Part shown: positions 50,244 to 60,049 of the stretch, in pieces
Position numbering within the stretch: the stretch's first letter is position 1
Layout: every line of letters starts with the position of its first letter
Source of the DNA: Hyaloraphidium curvatum
Taxonomy: Eukaryota > Monoblepharomycota > Hyaloraphidiomycetes > Hyaloraphidiales > Hyaloraphidiaceae
Direction of reading: 5' to 3'
Assembly (NCBI GenBank): GCA_025558095.1
Contig: JAIVFI010000004.1
Span: 682,001-746,000 of the forward strand
DNA: 64,000 bases
Notes under the pieces: model-generated
What the model was told of the DNA's origin: nothing
Seen by the model: the letters and a program-made list of their open reading frames with translations, nothing else
The model's database searches: none
Translations under genes and position numbers: made by a program

Positions 50244-51170
50244 TTACAAGACTCTCCGCGGCGGGGGCAGGGCACTGTTGCCGGAATTCCAGCACCTCTC
50301 CCACGGCCGCCTGTCGTCCACCCCCATGCATGCCAGTTCCTCCTGCATCCTCTGCAGTCCCGCGGTCAGCCGCTCGTTAGCCAGGTTCCAGAGCGCCAGG
50401 TCCCCGTTGTACCACCACTGCACTGCCCCCGCAACCTCGGGCCGCACCGGCGCCGGCGCCCTCACGTGCTGCGGGGACCAGCTGCCGGGCGGCGGGAGCG
50501 GCCACCCAAAGGTGTAGAACAGTAGGCAGAGGGACTCGTCGAAGCGTTCGAGGACACCGATCCAGGCGGCCTTGCGGGCGTTTTCGAGGGCTTCTTTCAC
50601 GGCGCTTTCCGTAGGCGGCCTGTGCTCCAGTTCCAGGTATGCCGTGCCGTTGGCGGAGAGCACGAATGTCTGGTAGTCGCCAAGAACTTCGAGCAGCGCC
50701 GTCTGGTTCGACTGGTACCGCTCCTTGATGTGTTGCAACACGGCCGCGGAGAGCGCGCTGTCCAGCCACCGCGCGGGGTGCCTCACAAGGGCGATTGGGG
50801 CCACAGGAAACGGCAGTTCGTGCAGGAATGACCAGCCCACATGCGCAAACAGCACGCGCCAGGCGGGGTCCGGTACGGCGGGCCACCGCGCTTGCCGCGA
50901 GGCGTTGAAGAGGTCTGCGCGCGCCGAGCCGGGCACAATGTTTCCGGGCAGCGCGGCGGCAATTGCGTCGCTGAGCGTTGTGCCGCCGCTCTTCAGCGAG
51001 TGCATGAAGACGGCGACGGCTTCCGGCGGCGGGCGGGGCAGCGGCGGGGCTTCCGGAAAGCAAAACATGCCCTCCGGCCCCTTGCCCAGCAGCGCAATGG
51101 ACGACGAGGCCACCAGCGTGGCCAACAGTGCTAAGCGCGCGGCCGGCGCGCGGGGCCTCTCGCTCGCCAT
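50244..51170 (-). CDS. P-loop sulfotransferase-like, type II membrane protein
   Basis: Intronless, 308 residues. MASERPRAPAARLALLATLV with ASSSIALLG forms a signal anchor. The PAPS-binding 5'-phosphosulfate loop appears as VAVFMHSLKSGGTTLSDAIA, and the 3'-phosphate loop as IALVRHPARWLDSALSAAVL, with the Arg and Ser at the expected spacing. The rest (FAHVGWSFLHELPF, WIGVLERFDESLCLLFYTFG) fits the carbohydrate-sulfotransferase Sulfotransfer_2 group. Likely a Golgi enzyme that sulfates glycans. The C-terminus is short, with CMGVDDRRPWERCW. Confidence 0.7.
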   Translation of the reverse strand: MASERPRAPAARLALLATLVASSSIALLGKGPEGMFCFPEAPPLPRPPPEAVAVFMHSLKSGGTTLSDAIAAALPGNIVPGSARADLFNASRQARWPAVPDPAWRVLFAHVGWSFLHELPFPVAPIALVRHPARWLDSALSAAVLQHIKERYQSNQTALLEVLGDYQTFVLSANGTAYLELEHRPPTESAVKEALENARKAAWIGVLERFDESLCLLFYTFGWPLPPPGSWSPQHVRAPAPVRPEVAGAVQWWYNGDLALWNLANERLTAGLQRMQEELACMGVDDRRPWERCWNSGNSALPPPRRVL

Positions 51171-51597
51171 GCCCTTGCTGAGGCAACTATCTGCTGTGTT
51201 TGGGCCCCGCTCCGCCTGCGTCCTCCTTCTCCAGGGACGGCGCGAGCACGAGCAGCACTGCGGCCTCGCTGCGGAAGCCTAAGCTCTTGCTGGAACTGAA
51301 GCACCAGCCGAGCCACAGGCGGAGCGCCGATAGCCCTAGTGGTAGGTTGTGCGAGGTGCTGTGGCAAGAGGGGCGGGCGGCATGGCTGGGGACAACAGCG
51401 CGCCCAATAACTGCTCCGCAGTTCCGCACCCTCCAAAGCCCGCTCCCCACTACGGCGATTCGAACCAATTTGAAATCAGCAATGGATACACTTTTATTAA
51501 AGTGAGCAGGGGCAAGCACGAGTTGGATCCGTGCATCAGTTGAGCGGTATCTCGTTTTCACATTCGGAACCCGTTACATTGGGCGGCTTTGGCCACA
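51171..51597. other. Intergenic region without a gene
   Basis: No frame here carries a recognisable motif. It holds the promoter of the sulfotransferase-like gene and the downstream region of the FkbM gene. Confidence 0.55.
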
Positions 51598-52660
51598 CTA
51601 GCCGGCTCCTGCGGAACCGGTTACATTTGGCGGTTTCGGCCAAGGCTTTCCGTCGGTCCCGTACATCTCGTCGTCCAGAGAAGTGACGTTGAAAGCGCAC
51701 CCGTAGTGGGCCGGCGGATCCGCAAAGAGCGTCTGCGCAAACCTGAGAAACTCCGCGCCGACGTGCAGCTCTAAGTACAGGTAGTCGACGTGGCAGAAGA
51801 GGCCAAGGTATATCATGGGCTTGAACACGGAGAGGTCAGCTCCCTCTGTGGCGCTTGGTCAGCGAGCGCCCAAATCAACGGCCCTAATGGGACAGCCTAC
51901 CAATGTCCAGCTTCATCACCACGCTCGGGGGAACGCCCGTTCCCGAACGTGGAGGCGATATGATCCGGCCCACGACGTTGCTCCGGAACCAGGTCGGGAA
52001 GTCCATTGTCGCGACCTTCACCAGGGCCTCGCTCGACTCCATCTCCCGCGCGGTCCCGTTCGGGAAGTACTTGGCCACGGGCGGCTCGCCCAGCCGCGCG
52101 CCCCACTGCCTCCCCGGGCCCCCGCCCGCCGCGTCCCCAGGGTTCGTATAGAAATCGATGGAGTCCCCGTCGCGGTCAGTGACGGCGGCCTGGAAAACCT
52201 TGACGCGCCAGCCCATGGCGCGGTACGTTCGTTCCAGCGTCTCCAATCGCTCTTTGTGCACCGGATTGGGCTCGAATCCGAAGGCACAGACCTCGGAGCG
52301 ATCGCCGGGGAAGTACTGCCCGAAGACGGGGAGCACCGACGAGTTCGGGTACAGGTGGGGCTCGTACAGCTTCCGGATCTGCACGCCCAGATTGGTGCCG
52401 AGGTCCAGGTAGACGTGCCGGCACCCGTCGGCATCCTTGGGCGGCGGTGCCGCGGGCGGGGGCGCCGGCGGACTGCGCGGCGCCGCGGCGGGAGGAGCGC
52501 CCGCGTCGCGCACGGCGGCCCCGTCCAATCCACGGCTCGCCGAGTTCGCGGAGGAATAGTTCGAGACGGGCATGGAAGCCCAGAATCCAATCGTAAAGAC
52601 GAGGAGGACCGCCACGGGGAGCACGGAGAGCAACTGCGAATTCTGCGCCGACAGGGCCAT
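51598..52660 (-). CDS. FkbM-like methyltransferase, signal-anchored
   Basis: Two exons. From ATG 52660 the N-terminus MALSAQNSQLLSVLPVAVLL is a signal anchor, followed by an Ala/Pro-rich stem. The SAM site is HVYLDLGTNLGVQIRKLYEP, then EVCAFGFEPNPVHKERLETL and KVFQAAVTDRDGDSIDFYTN. The first exon ends in VVMKLDIG; removing a 55-bp intron (g|gtaggc...cacag) yields VVMKLDIEGADLSVFKPMIY, the FkbM signature. The second exon reads YLGLFCHVDYLYLELHVGAE. The restored signature makes the splice secure. One of three FkbM-class genes in the window. Confidence 0.8.
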
Positions 52661-53529
52661 CTCCGCCGGCGCCGCGCGTCCGCGGTCGTGCCTCCACGCA
52701 GAATGCCGTCGCGCCGGACCGTCGATGGCCGGGCGGCGGCGCGGAGAAGACGCGTGGTTTTCGGTTTGGCGGGTGCGTCTTCGTTCGGCAACTGCCGAGC
52801 ACGATACTGCTATAGTACTGCGGTACTGCCTGACGAGCAAATGAGCACGGTACATGTCAGACCCAGTCCGACGCGGAAGCATGCTGTGAGCTTCCGGTTA
52901 GCGCATCAGATGCAGCTCCGAGCACGTCTTCGTGCGGATTGGCACGTTCAGGACTGGATCTGGAGACGCTCAAAGGCGGCTGTGGGAAGCTCTGGAGATC
53001 CACGGTCGAATCCGCGGCCGATGATGCCCCTTTCCGGATTGTCTATGTAATCGCCGCCATCCTGCCAATGCCAGCGAGAAGGCAATATGAAATGGCAGCG
53101 AGAAGGCAATGTAAAGTGTTCGCTGTAGATGCACGGCGCACGTCGTGCTTCGTACGACGGGATTGGCATGGGGTGTCCACCGCATCCTGCCCCTGCCCGA
53201 ATCACAATCGTGTCCATATGAACAATCTGGTCTTGACACACGCTCCGATGTCCTGTTCGTGATGAGATCAGGGGTTGTCAGCGACCGATCCAGCGTGCGC
53301 GGGTCCCGTGCGCCCATTCAGGGTCCTTGCCCCGCACCCTCTTCCAAACGGCCGCATTCCAGCGATTGCCGTTACCTGCTCGTTCTTGCGTCCTTGCAAG
53401 ACCGCAGCCCTTTGGCACCACGTGCCGGCATTGCTGTCGCGGACCCCTCTCGCCCCTCCACGCTTCGAGACACATCCGCAGCCTCCTGCCCCCCACGGCG
53501 TTTAGAGAGCCCGCGAAAGACGCGCCGCA
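52661..53529. other. 870-bp divergent spacer without a gene
   Basis: Lies between divergent starts of the FkbM gene and the beta-propeller gene. Apart from the 24-bp imperfect repeat at 53071-53118 I see nothing gene-like; open frames lack motifs. Confidence 0.55.
53071..53118. repeat. Imperfect 24-bp tandem repeat (two copies)
   Basis: Units 53071-53094 and 53095-53118 share cagcgagaaggcaat and differ at five positions. It lies in the long divergent spacer before the beta-propeller gene. Confidence 0.8.
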
Positions 53530-55165
53530 ATGTCCTCAAACATCAAACCCGAGCAGTTGAAGGGGTTCGAGGGGAGCTTCGACAACCCCGGCCTCATGCT
53601 CCCGTGCAACTTCTCGATCCTGCCCAAGGACGACGCCGCGGTCCGCAAGGCCGCCGAGGCCGCCGTTAACGACTCGTGCCTCGTCAAGGTCGGCTCGCGC
53701 GTGGTCATCAACAACCCCTGCAACCTCCCGACCTGGCCGTGGCTTCCCGACGGGCACCTGACCGTGATGAGGTCCCCGGGAGACGCGGCGGACAAGTTCA
53801 TCATCTACTGGAGCGAGTGGTGAGCCCATTCCGCTTGCCAAAGGGGTTAAGGGCGCTGATTACGGGCTGCAGGGAGAACTACCGCACCGTCGGGGACCTG
53901 CCCTGGCCTGAAACGCACGCGGGGCCGAATCCCGGTGCCATCGTTTGGGGCGGGCGCAACGGGATCCTGGGGAGGCACGACAGGTTCGGCCGGCGGAAGC
54001 TGCCCACCGGATCGCGGCTAATTGCGGATTCCCCTTTCTCAGCGGCGGTGCTTGGCTCCAAGGCGTCGTGCGCCGGACGCCAGCCGACAGAAGATACCGC
54101 ACCTGGCGGCTCATTGGAACATACCACGCGGAGGACCGGTACACAATGGAGAAGGACGAGTGCTGGAAGAGCATCGGCGTCTGGTACGTCTTGAGGCCGT
54201 TCCGCCCGGGTTGCGCGCTCACTGCCGCAGCTACTCGATCGACGACGGCCTGCCCGCATCCTGGATTGAGGGCGGCGTCATCATCAGCGCAAACGAGGAG
54301 AAGGTTGTACTTTCGCGACGCGGTAATTTTGCCGGTCTGACGATTGCGCTGCAGCCCAAGGAGATGTGCTTTGGCGGCGTCGGCGACCACTGCTACGTGT
54401 GGGTGCCACGGCGAGCCAACCAGACTGGCCATCCGGCTCACGCTGCCCCTCGCCCAGTTACGACTGGATCAACAAGCGCCACGTGATCTTCTACACCGAC
54501 CACATGGGCATCCACATGGCCATCTCGTACGACATCCTCGCCCGCGCGGGATTCTGGCTCAAGTACCACAACGGCGGCTTCACCGAGTTCGGCATCCGGG
54601 GCAAGTCCACGCGGATCGAGGCGCTGGCCGGGCTGGACGACTGGAAGGGCATGGCGGCGGGATCCAACCCGAGCGTGATCTGGTGAGCCTGATCCTGTCC
54701 CGCAACTCCCGGAGCCTCGAGTGACCGTCGTCATGGGCGGACAGGTCCACCTTCCTCAACCGCTGGGTGATGGTCTGGGGCACCTGGCAGGGCCGCATCT
54801 GCCTCTCCACCGCCGGGCCGGACATGGTCAACTGGGAGAAGCCGCGCATCATCATCGACAGCCAGGAGGGGAACAAGGCTTGGTACCCCAACCTCATCGG
54901 CGCAGAGAACGGGAGCGAGTCCATCGGCGCCGAGTGCAGGCTCTACTACGCCGATTTCAGGAAGGACAACTCGCGGGCCTTCTGCTACGTGCCCATCACC
55001 GTGGGTCGACTTCCGGCCGCCCCGTCGAAGCGATGGCTGACATCCGCACAGTTCACCAAGTGCCCCAAGACCGATCCCAAGCTGACCCAGGCCCCCCTGT
55101 ACGGCGTCACCTCGGGCCTGGTGAACACCGCCTGGCCCCGCGACCAGCCCAAGCCCGCCGCTTGA
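53530..55165 (+). CDS. Five-bladed beta-propeller protein, GH43/GH32-like
   Basis: Six or so exons encode a Trp-rich repetitive fold without a signal peptide: MSSNIKPEQLKGFEGSFDNP, DKFIIYWSEWENYRTVGDLP, GAIVWGGRNGILGRHDRFGR, WRLIGTYHAEDRYTMEKDEC, WIEGGVIISANEEKVVLS, YDWINKRHVIFYTDHMGIHM, AISYDILARAGFWLKY, STFLNRWVMVWGTWQGRICL and AFCYVPI. Such blades (W-x-GG, YTDxMG, VxxWGTW) resemble arabinanase/levanase-type glycosidase propellers, but I cannot place the three acidic catalytic residues with confidence. First intron at 53820-53871; others near 54000-54100, 54188-54230, 54400-54465 and 54684-54747. Family assignment is tentative. Confidence 0.5.
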
Positions 55166-55354
55166 GCGGGAAGATCGGTATGGCCGCCTGCATAGATCGA
55201 ATGAATATTGCACATATCCTGCACCAAAAGGGCGAATAAAGCTCAATCTATTACGCGGAATGCGGATCCTTTTCGTGGAAGATTGCCGATTCAGATTCGG
55301 GCCCACTTGGGCAGCTAGGACGCGCTCGTGATTCCCTCGTCCCAGTGGAAAACA

Positions 55355-56734
55355 ATGAAGGACTATGCGGCGACGGTGCCGCGACATTGGATCCTGCGCG
55401 CGCTGCTCATTGCCGCAGCGGTGTCGGCGCTGCCGTACTACTGGTCGCTCCGCGGCCCCGGGCTGGGCCCCGGGACGGACGTCGGCGCGGCTCGCACGGC
55501 GCCGCCTGCGGCCGCGCCGTCCCAAACCCCGTGCGCGCCCTCCCCGGACGTGTGCCGCCCGTGGACCCGCCGCCCGGAGCTCCGCCCGTCCAACTCGAGC
55601 TGGCACCGCTGCCTGCACGCCCGCGGCGGCCCGGCAAAGACGCGCTGCTACTTCCGCAACGTGTGCGTCGGCACCGACGGCAGGCTGCTGTACTATACGG
55701 GGGGAAAGGAGATGCCGGAGTGGAACGACCCGCTGCTGTACCTGGTGAGCAGGGCCGAGGAGCCCTACTTCAACCGCACGCGGCTCAACGTGAGCGTGAT
55801 CAACGAGGCCCTGCCCGACGTGCCGTTTTTCCCGTCGGCGACGGTCTACTTCGAGTCCTTCCAGCCCGAGAACTTTGGCCACGCGCTGGACGACAACTTC
55901 TTCCCCGCGTGGCGGCTGCTGAGCATGTTCGGCATGGGCTGGGACCGCGACGTGCTGTACCTCGCCAAGGACTCGCGGCCGGACCTGTGCACCTCGCGGT
56001 TCGAGCTCAACAGGAGGCATTGCGAGCACCTGCAGGATTTCGCGCGGTTCTTCGGCGGGAGGCCGGCCTACGCGGTGCGGAACCCGCCCGCGGAGTGGAC
56101 CTCCGGGGGCGCGCCGGGAGGGGGGAAGCGGTTCTGCGCGCGGCACCTGGTCGCGGGGTTCTCGGGGTGGTCCATGAACCACGACGAGGACAGCCGGCAC
56201 GACCCGTTCGTGGACATGGTCATGTGCCGCGCGGGGGTCGACCCGCGGGGGCCGCTGCCGCGCGAGCACCGCGTGGCCTTCTTCAACAAGACCTCGCGCC
56301 GCGTGACGGTCAACACCGCGGAGCTCGCCGACGCGGTCCGCAGGACGTTCGGGGTGCCGGTGGACGTGCTGGACGTGGCCTCGATGGGCTTCGTCGAGCA
56401 GATCCGCGCCATGCAGAACTACACCCTCGCCATCGCGCCCACGGGGGGCATCGGCTTCTCGACCATGTTTTTGCCGTACGGCGCCTCGTCGCTGTACATC
56501 GGCAACCTCGAGATCTGGCTGTGGACGTCGCGGCTCCGCGCGCGGGACCACTTCTACCTCCCGCAGGACGAGGAGCTGCTTTACAACCGGACCGAGTACA
56601 CTGAGAAGGTGGCGCAGTACGGGGCGGATAACCCCAAGGCGAGGGGGGTCAGGCGCAACTGCGACAACAGGGTGGACGTGGGGAGGTTCCTGGGGGCCGT
56701 GCGGCAGGCGCTGGACGGGGTGGATTGGGGGTGA
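55355..56734 (+). CDS. GT61-like (EOGT/xylosyltransferase-type) glycosyltransferase
   Basis: Intronless, 459 residues. The first ATG in frame (55355) starts MKDYAATVPRHWILRALLIA, a signal anchor; an upstream GTG at 55328 is rejected as a start. The enzyme shows YFRNVCVGTDGRLLYYTGG, TVYFESFQPENFGHALDDNF, FPAWRLLSMFGMGWDRD, HLVAGFSGWSMNHDED, EHRVAFFNKTSRRVTVN, VDVLDVASMGFVEQIRAMQN, TLAIAPTGGIGFSTMFLPYG and YIGNLEIWLWTSR. This is the order of conserved blocks in GT61 (NxxHxLxDxxxP; vTxxR; HGAgl), although the usual N-x-x-H reads NFGHALDD and the HGA loop reads PTGG. Plant GT61 enzymes add xylose or arabinose; animal EOGT adds GlcNAc. Confidence 0.78.
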   Translation: MKDYAATVPRHWILRALLIAAAVSALPYYWSLRGPGLGPGTDVGAARTAPPAAAPSQTPCAPSPDVCRPWTRRPELRPSNSSWHRCLHARGGPAKTRCYFRNVCVGTDGRLLYYTGGKEMPEWNDPLLYLVSRAEEPYFNRTRLNVSVINEALPDVPFFPSATVYFESFQPENFGHALDDNFFPAWRLLSMFGMGWDRDVLYLAKDSRPDLCTSRFELNRRHCEHLQDFARFFGGRPAYAVRNPPAEWTSGGAPGGGKRFCARHLVAGFSGWSMNHDEDSRHDPFVDMVMCRAGVDPRGPLPREHRVAFFNKTSRRVTVNTAELADAVRRTFGVPVDVLDVASMGFVEQIRAMQNYTLAIAPTGGIGFSTMFLPYGASSLYIGNLEIWLWTSRLRARDHFYLPQDEELLYNRTEYTEKVAQYGADNPKARGVRRNCDNRVDVGRFLGAVRQALDGVDWG

Positions 56735-56855
56735 GGGGCGTCCAGGGAAGAGCTGAGTTGAATGGAATCCTAGTCGTCCTCCTTATTTGTGCGGGGACCT
56801 TGCGTCCCACTGACAGTACGTAGGCCGCAAACAGTCGCCACGAACTACGGCGGCG

Positions 56856-57857
56856 ATGCACACGTCCAGTGCGGGCGCCGCGCTGCCCGGTGCCGCGCTG
56901 CTGGCGGCGCTGCTGCTCCTCTTTGCTTTCCTCGGCGGCGGATCCGGCGGCGGCGACCCCGGCGCGCCGCCGCCCGCGGTCCGCGCCGCGCGCATCGCGC
57001 CGCCGTCGTTCCCCGCCGCCGCGTGCGCCGCCGCCGCCTCCGCGCCCCTCCGCTTCCCGCGCGCACAGCGCCTCGCGTACGCCTCCAATTTCTCCTCCGT
57101 GAAGGGCTGGATGAACCCCGCCGTCGCGCACCTCGCCGCCGTGCTCTCCGACGCCCAGTCCCGCGCGGGGATCTGCGGCGCCGCGGGCGAGATCGGCGTG
57201 CACCACGGCAAGTTCTCCATTGCGCTCGCGCACGCCCTCCGAGCAGGGGAGCGGAGCGTGGCCGTGGACGTGTTCGAGAACCAGGAATTGAACGTGGACG
57301 GGTCGGGGAATGGGGACCGTGCGGTGTTCGAGGGCAACCTGAGGCGCTTCGGGGTCGAGCCGGGGGAGGACGTGCGGATGATCGCCGGGAGCAGCGACGA
57401 GGTGGTGCCCGCGCAGCTGGTGGAGGCGGCGGGGGGCAGCATGTTCCGGCTCTTCTCGGTGGACGGCGGACATACGGCGGAGCTCGCCGAGAATGATTTG
57501 CGGCTGGCGGCGGCGGTCTGCGTGGACGGGTGCGTCGTCTTCCTCGACGACTTTTTGGCCCCGGAGTGGCCCGGCGTCACCGAAGGCCTCGTCTCCTACC
57601 TCCGCACCGCCACCCCCTCCCTCGTCCCCTTCCTCGCCTACACCAACAAGCTCCTCCTCACCACCCCGTCGTTCCACGCGCGCTGGACCGACGCCGTGGC
57701 TTCGCACGCGCACTTTGGACCGCGGGCCAAGAAGAAGCCGCGGAGGGTCGCGCTGGGGGGGACGGCGTACCTGCTGGGGCCGCCGGGTTTCTACGAGGGG
57801 GAGGGGGGGGAGAAAGAGGCGTGGATCAAGTACGTGGAGGGGTCTGGGGGCGAATGA
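56856..57857 (+). CDS. Class I SAM methyltransferase (Methyltransf_24-like), signal-anchored
   Basis: Intronless, 333 residues. ATG 56856 starts MHTSSAGAALPGAALLAALL, a signal anchor. The domain reads GWMNPAVAHLAAVL, then the SAM site GAAGEIGVHHGKFSIALAHA, RSVAVDVFENQELNVDGSG, FEGNLRRFGVEPGEDVRMIA, MFRLFSVDGGHTAELAENDL and CVVFLDDFLAPEWPGVTEGL. VDGGHT and DDF match the Methyltransf_24 group. A second member, more diverged, is at 41211. Probably modifies a secreted or lumenal substrate. Confidence 0.72.
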   Translation: MHTSSAGAALPGAALLAALLLLFAFLGGGSGGGDPGAPPPAVRAARIAPPSFPAAACAAAASAPLRFPRAQRLAYASNFSSVKGWMNPAVAHLAAVLSDAQSRAGICGAAGEIGVHHGKFSIALAHALRAGERSVAVDVFENQELNVDGSGNGDRAVFEGNLRRFGVEPGEDVRMIAGSSDEVVPAQLVEAAGGSMFRLFSVDGGHTAELAENDLRLAAAVCVDGCVVFLDDFLAPEWPGVTEGLVSYLRTATPSLVPFLAYTNKLLLTTPSFHARWTDAVASHAHFGPRAKKKPRRVALGGTAYLLGPPGFYEGEGGEKEAWIKYVEGSGGE

Positions 57858-58292
57858 GTGCGCGCCCGCTCGCGGGCGGGGGCGGGTGGCTTGCGATCGG
57901 GTCTTCCGCCCGATGCGGCGGGACGGGCAATCGACCCGGCACATCGTCCGCGTCGTCGTGGGCCGTTGTCTTGCCAGGGGACGGGGCGGCGATGCAACTG
58001 GTCAGCGGACTTTGACGGTGCCAGCCCTCGTCCACCGCCAGCCGAGATCCGTCCCCCAGGATCCGATCCGCCGTCAACCGTTACCAATCCCTCCATTCAT
58101 CCAGCGAAAACCCCTGCGACTCGAGGTTTTGCCGGGTGATGATCCCCCGATTGTTTTCGGAAGGTTGTCTTTGCTGCGCCTCAAATCACTTGCAGCCAAA
58201 CGGCGGCGGCCAGGCGGCATCAGCAGGCCGCAGCACGGACCCTGGCCGGTCGCGGGAGGTTCCTGCGATCTCTTGTGGCGGGATCCGGCACG
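57858..58292. other. Intergenic region without a gene
   Basis: Spacer between two genes read in the same direction. Frames here are without motifs. It should contain the terminator of the methyltransferase and the promoter of the esterase. Confidence 0.5.
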
Positions 58293-59975
58293 ATGAGGCG
58301 ACGGGCGTGCGGTGCCGGTGCAGCGCTGCCCGCGGCGTGGGCGTTCCTCTTTCTCCTTCTGGCGGGCTCCGTCCTCGCCGCCTCCGCGGCCGATGCCCCG
58401 GCCGCCCCCCGGGCCGGCGATGTATTCGACGACGCGGCGTTCGGCGAGTCGCAGCTGGCCGATCTCTTTGCCGCGCTGCCCGCGGCCGACGAACCGCCGC
58501 CGCTCCCGCCGCGCCGGCTCTTTTCCGCCGCCGACGCGCGGCTGCGGTTCCTCGGCCGCTGGGACTTTTCTGCCGGCGAGGCGCTGACCGGCTGGAGCCG
58601 CGGCCGCCTCAGGCTGCGCGTCGCGGGGACCGCCGCGGTGTCGCTGCACTGCCGCCTCTCGGCCTTCGATGCAAACGGCACGTGGACCGACAGGCCGCTG
58701 CTGGCCATGGTCCGCGCCGTGCCGCTGCGGCTGCCCGCCGCGTTCAACTCCTCGTGGGGCACGATCGCGCCCGCCTGCGCGCCCTCGCATTCGCAGCCGG
58801 GAGGCGCACCCGCCGCGCCGCTGGCGACCGGGCTGGACCCCCGCGCAGCGTACGACCTCGACGTCGTCTTCCTGTTCGCCGGCGAGGTCACGGTACCCGG
58901 CCAACGCCCCCTCGCCGTGGAAGCCGTGGGCCTGGACGCCTCCCTGCCCTCGGACCTCCTCGCCGTCCCCTGGCAGCCGGTGATCGAGTTCGTGGGGGAC
59001 AGCATCACCGCCGGCCTTTCGCTCGCCGCGGGCCCCGACGGCACCGTGCAGCTCGCCTCGTACGCCGACGAGGCCGCCCGCATCCTCGGCGCGCAGGCGG
59101 CGGTGGTCGCGCTGCCTGGCATCGGCCTGGTGGCGCGGCAGCCGCCCATGCGGGACGCCTACTTCCGCGGCGGCCTGGCGCCCGATTCGCCGCGCCACGA
59201 TTTCGCGGCGCAGGGGTACCGCCCCCGCGCCGTGGTGGTCAACCTGGGCGTGAACGACAGGTGGCAGGGCGTCGCCCCCGCCGAGTTTGCCGCGGCGTAC
59301 CGGACCTTGCTCTCCGAGATGATGCGCACGTACGGCCGCGACAACGGCACCACGTACGCGGTGCTGGTGCCCTTTGGCCGGTGGCACAACGACTCGCGGG
59401 AGGTGCTACCCGTGTACGACGCCGACGTCTGGCGCAACATCAGCGAGGGCTGGCCCCGCAGGCCGAAAGTGATTGCGCTCGACAGCGGGGGTTGGTTGAC
59501 GCCCTTCAATGCGCCGAGGCTGCTGGTCGACGGGGTGCATCCCAACCCGGACGGGCAGTTGGTGTTTGGCGCGAGGGTCGCGGGGGAGCTGAGGAGGCTG
59601 CTGGCGCTGGAGGACCGGGATCCGCCCCGTACGAGCACGCGCACGAGGAGTCGGACGAGGACGAGGACGGCGACCACCAGCACGACGCACAAGTTCACCA
59701 GCAGCACCACGCGCACGCAATCCACGTCGACCACGCGCACCGACAGGGCGAGGGCGTCGGGCAGGGGAAGCTCCTCGCGGACGTCGAAGCAGACCACCGG
59801 GCGCCGCGCGACGGTGACCACGAAACGGGGGTCGACGGGCCGCCGTCGCACCGGAAGGACATCGCGGGGCCGGGAGACGACCGCGCGGCGCAACTCGACG
59901 CGGGGACGCACGGCGCGCACGTTGCGCAGGGCGGGGAGCAGCTCCGCGAGGGCGCGGTCGACGAGCAGGCGTTGA
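58293..59975 (+). CDS. Secreted SGNH esterase (acetylxylan esterase CE2-like) with Arg/Thr/Ser-rich tail
   Basis: Intronless, 560 residues from ATG 58293. A signal peptide (AWAFLFLLLAGSVLAASAAD) precedes a jelly-roll-like part (RWDFSAGEALTGWSRGRLRL). The SGNH hydrolase core has block I VIEFVGDSITAGLSLA (nucleophile Ser), block II-like VVALPGIGLVARQ, block III VVVNLGVNDRWQG (GxND) and block V LLVDGVHPNPDGQLVFGA with the catalytic Asp and His. This layout fits CE2-type deacetylases of polysaccharides. After residue 440 the chain becomes a 120-residue tail rich in Thr, Arg and Ser (STRTRSRTRTRTATTSTTHK), unlike common neutral Ser/Thr stalks; it may bind acidic glycans. Ends 74 bp from a convergent SGNH gene. 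Confidence 0.8.
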   Translation: MRRRACGAGAALPAAWAFLFLLLAGSVLAASAADAPAAPRAGDVFDDAAFGESQLADLFAALPAADEPPPLPPRRLFSAADARLRFLGRWDFSAGEALTGWSRGRLRLRVAGTAAVSLHCRLSAFDANGTWTDRPLLAMVRAVPLRLPAAFNSSWGTIAPACAPSHSQPGGAPAAPLATGLDPRAAYDLDVVFLFAGEVTVPGQRPLAVEAVGLDASLPSDLLAVPWQPVIEFVGDSITAGLSLAAGPDGTVQLASYADEAARILGAQAAVVALPGIGLVARQPPMRDAYFRGGLAPDSPRHDFAAQGYRPRAVVVNLGVNDRWQGVAPAEFAAAYRTLLSEMMRTYGRDNGTTYAVLVPFGRWHNDSREVLPVYDADVWRNISEGWPRRPKVIALDSGGWLTPFNAPRLLVDGVHPNPDGQLVFGARVAGELRRLLALEDRDPPRTSTRTRSRTRTRTATTSTTHKFTSSTTRTQSTSTTRTDRARASGRGSSSRTSKQTTGRRATVTTKRGSTGRRRTGRTSRGRETTARRNSTRGRTARTLRRAGSSSARARSTSRR

Positions 59976-60049
59976 GCCCCGCAAATGCCCCATTCAATAG
60001 ATGCGACCGCGACACGCCGCTCCTACCCCGGCTCCCCGCACCCGTCCCC

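Noticed and set aside
51440-51475. tRNA-like TTCGAA loop in an intergenic region
   Set aside because: The flanking bases do not form a T-arm stem and no matching acceptor or anticodon arms are seen.
54731-56551. 600-codon minus-strand frame opposite the GT61 gene
   Set aside because: Composition is that of an antisense shadow in GC-rich DNA; the plus strand carries the GT61 motifs.
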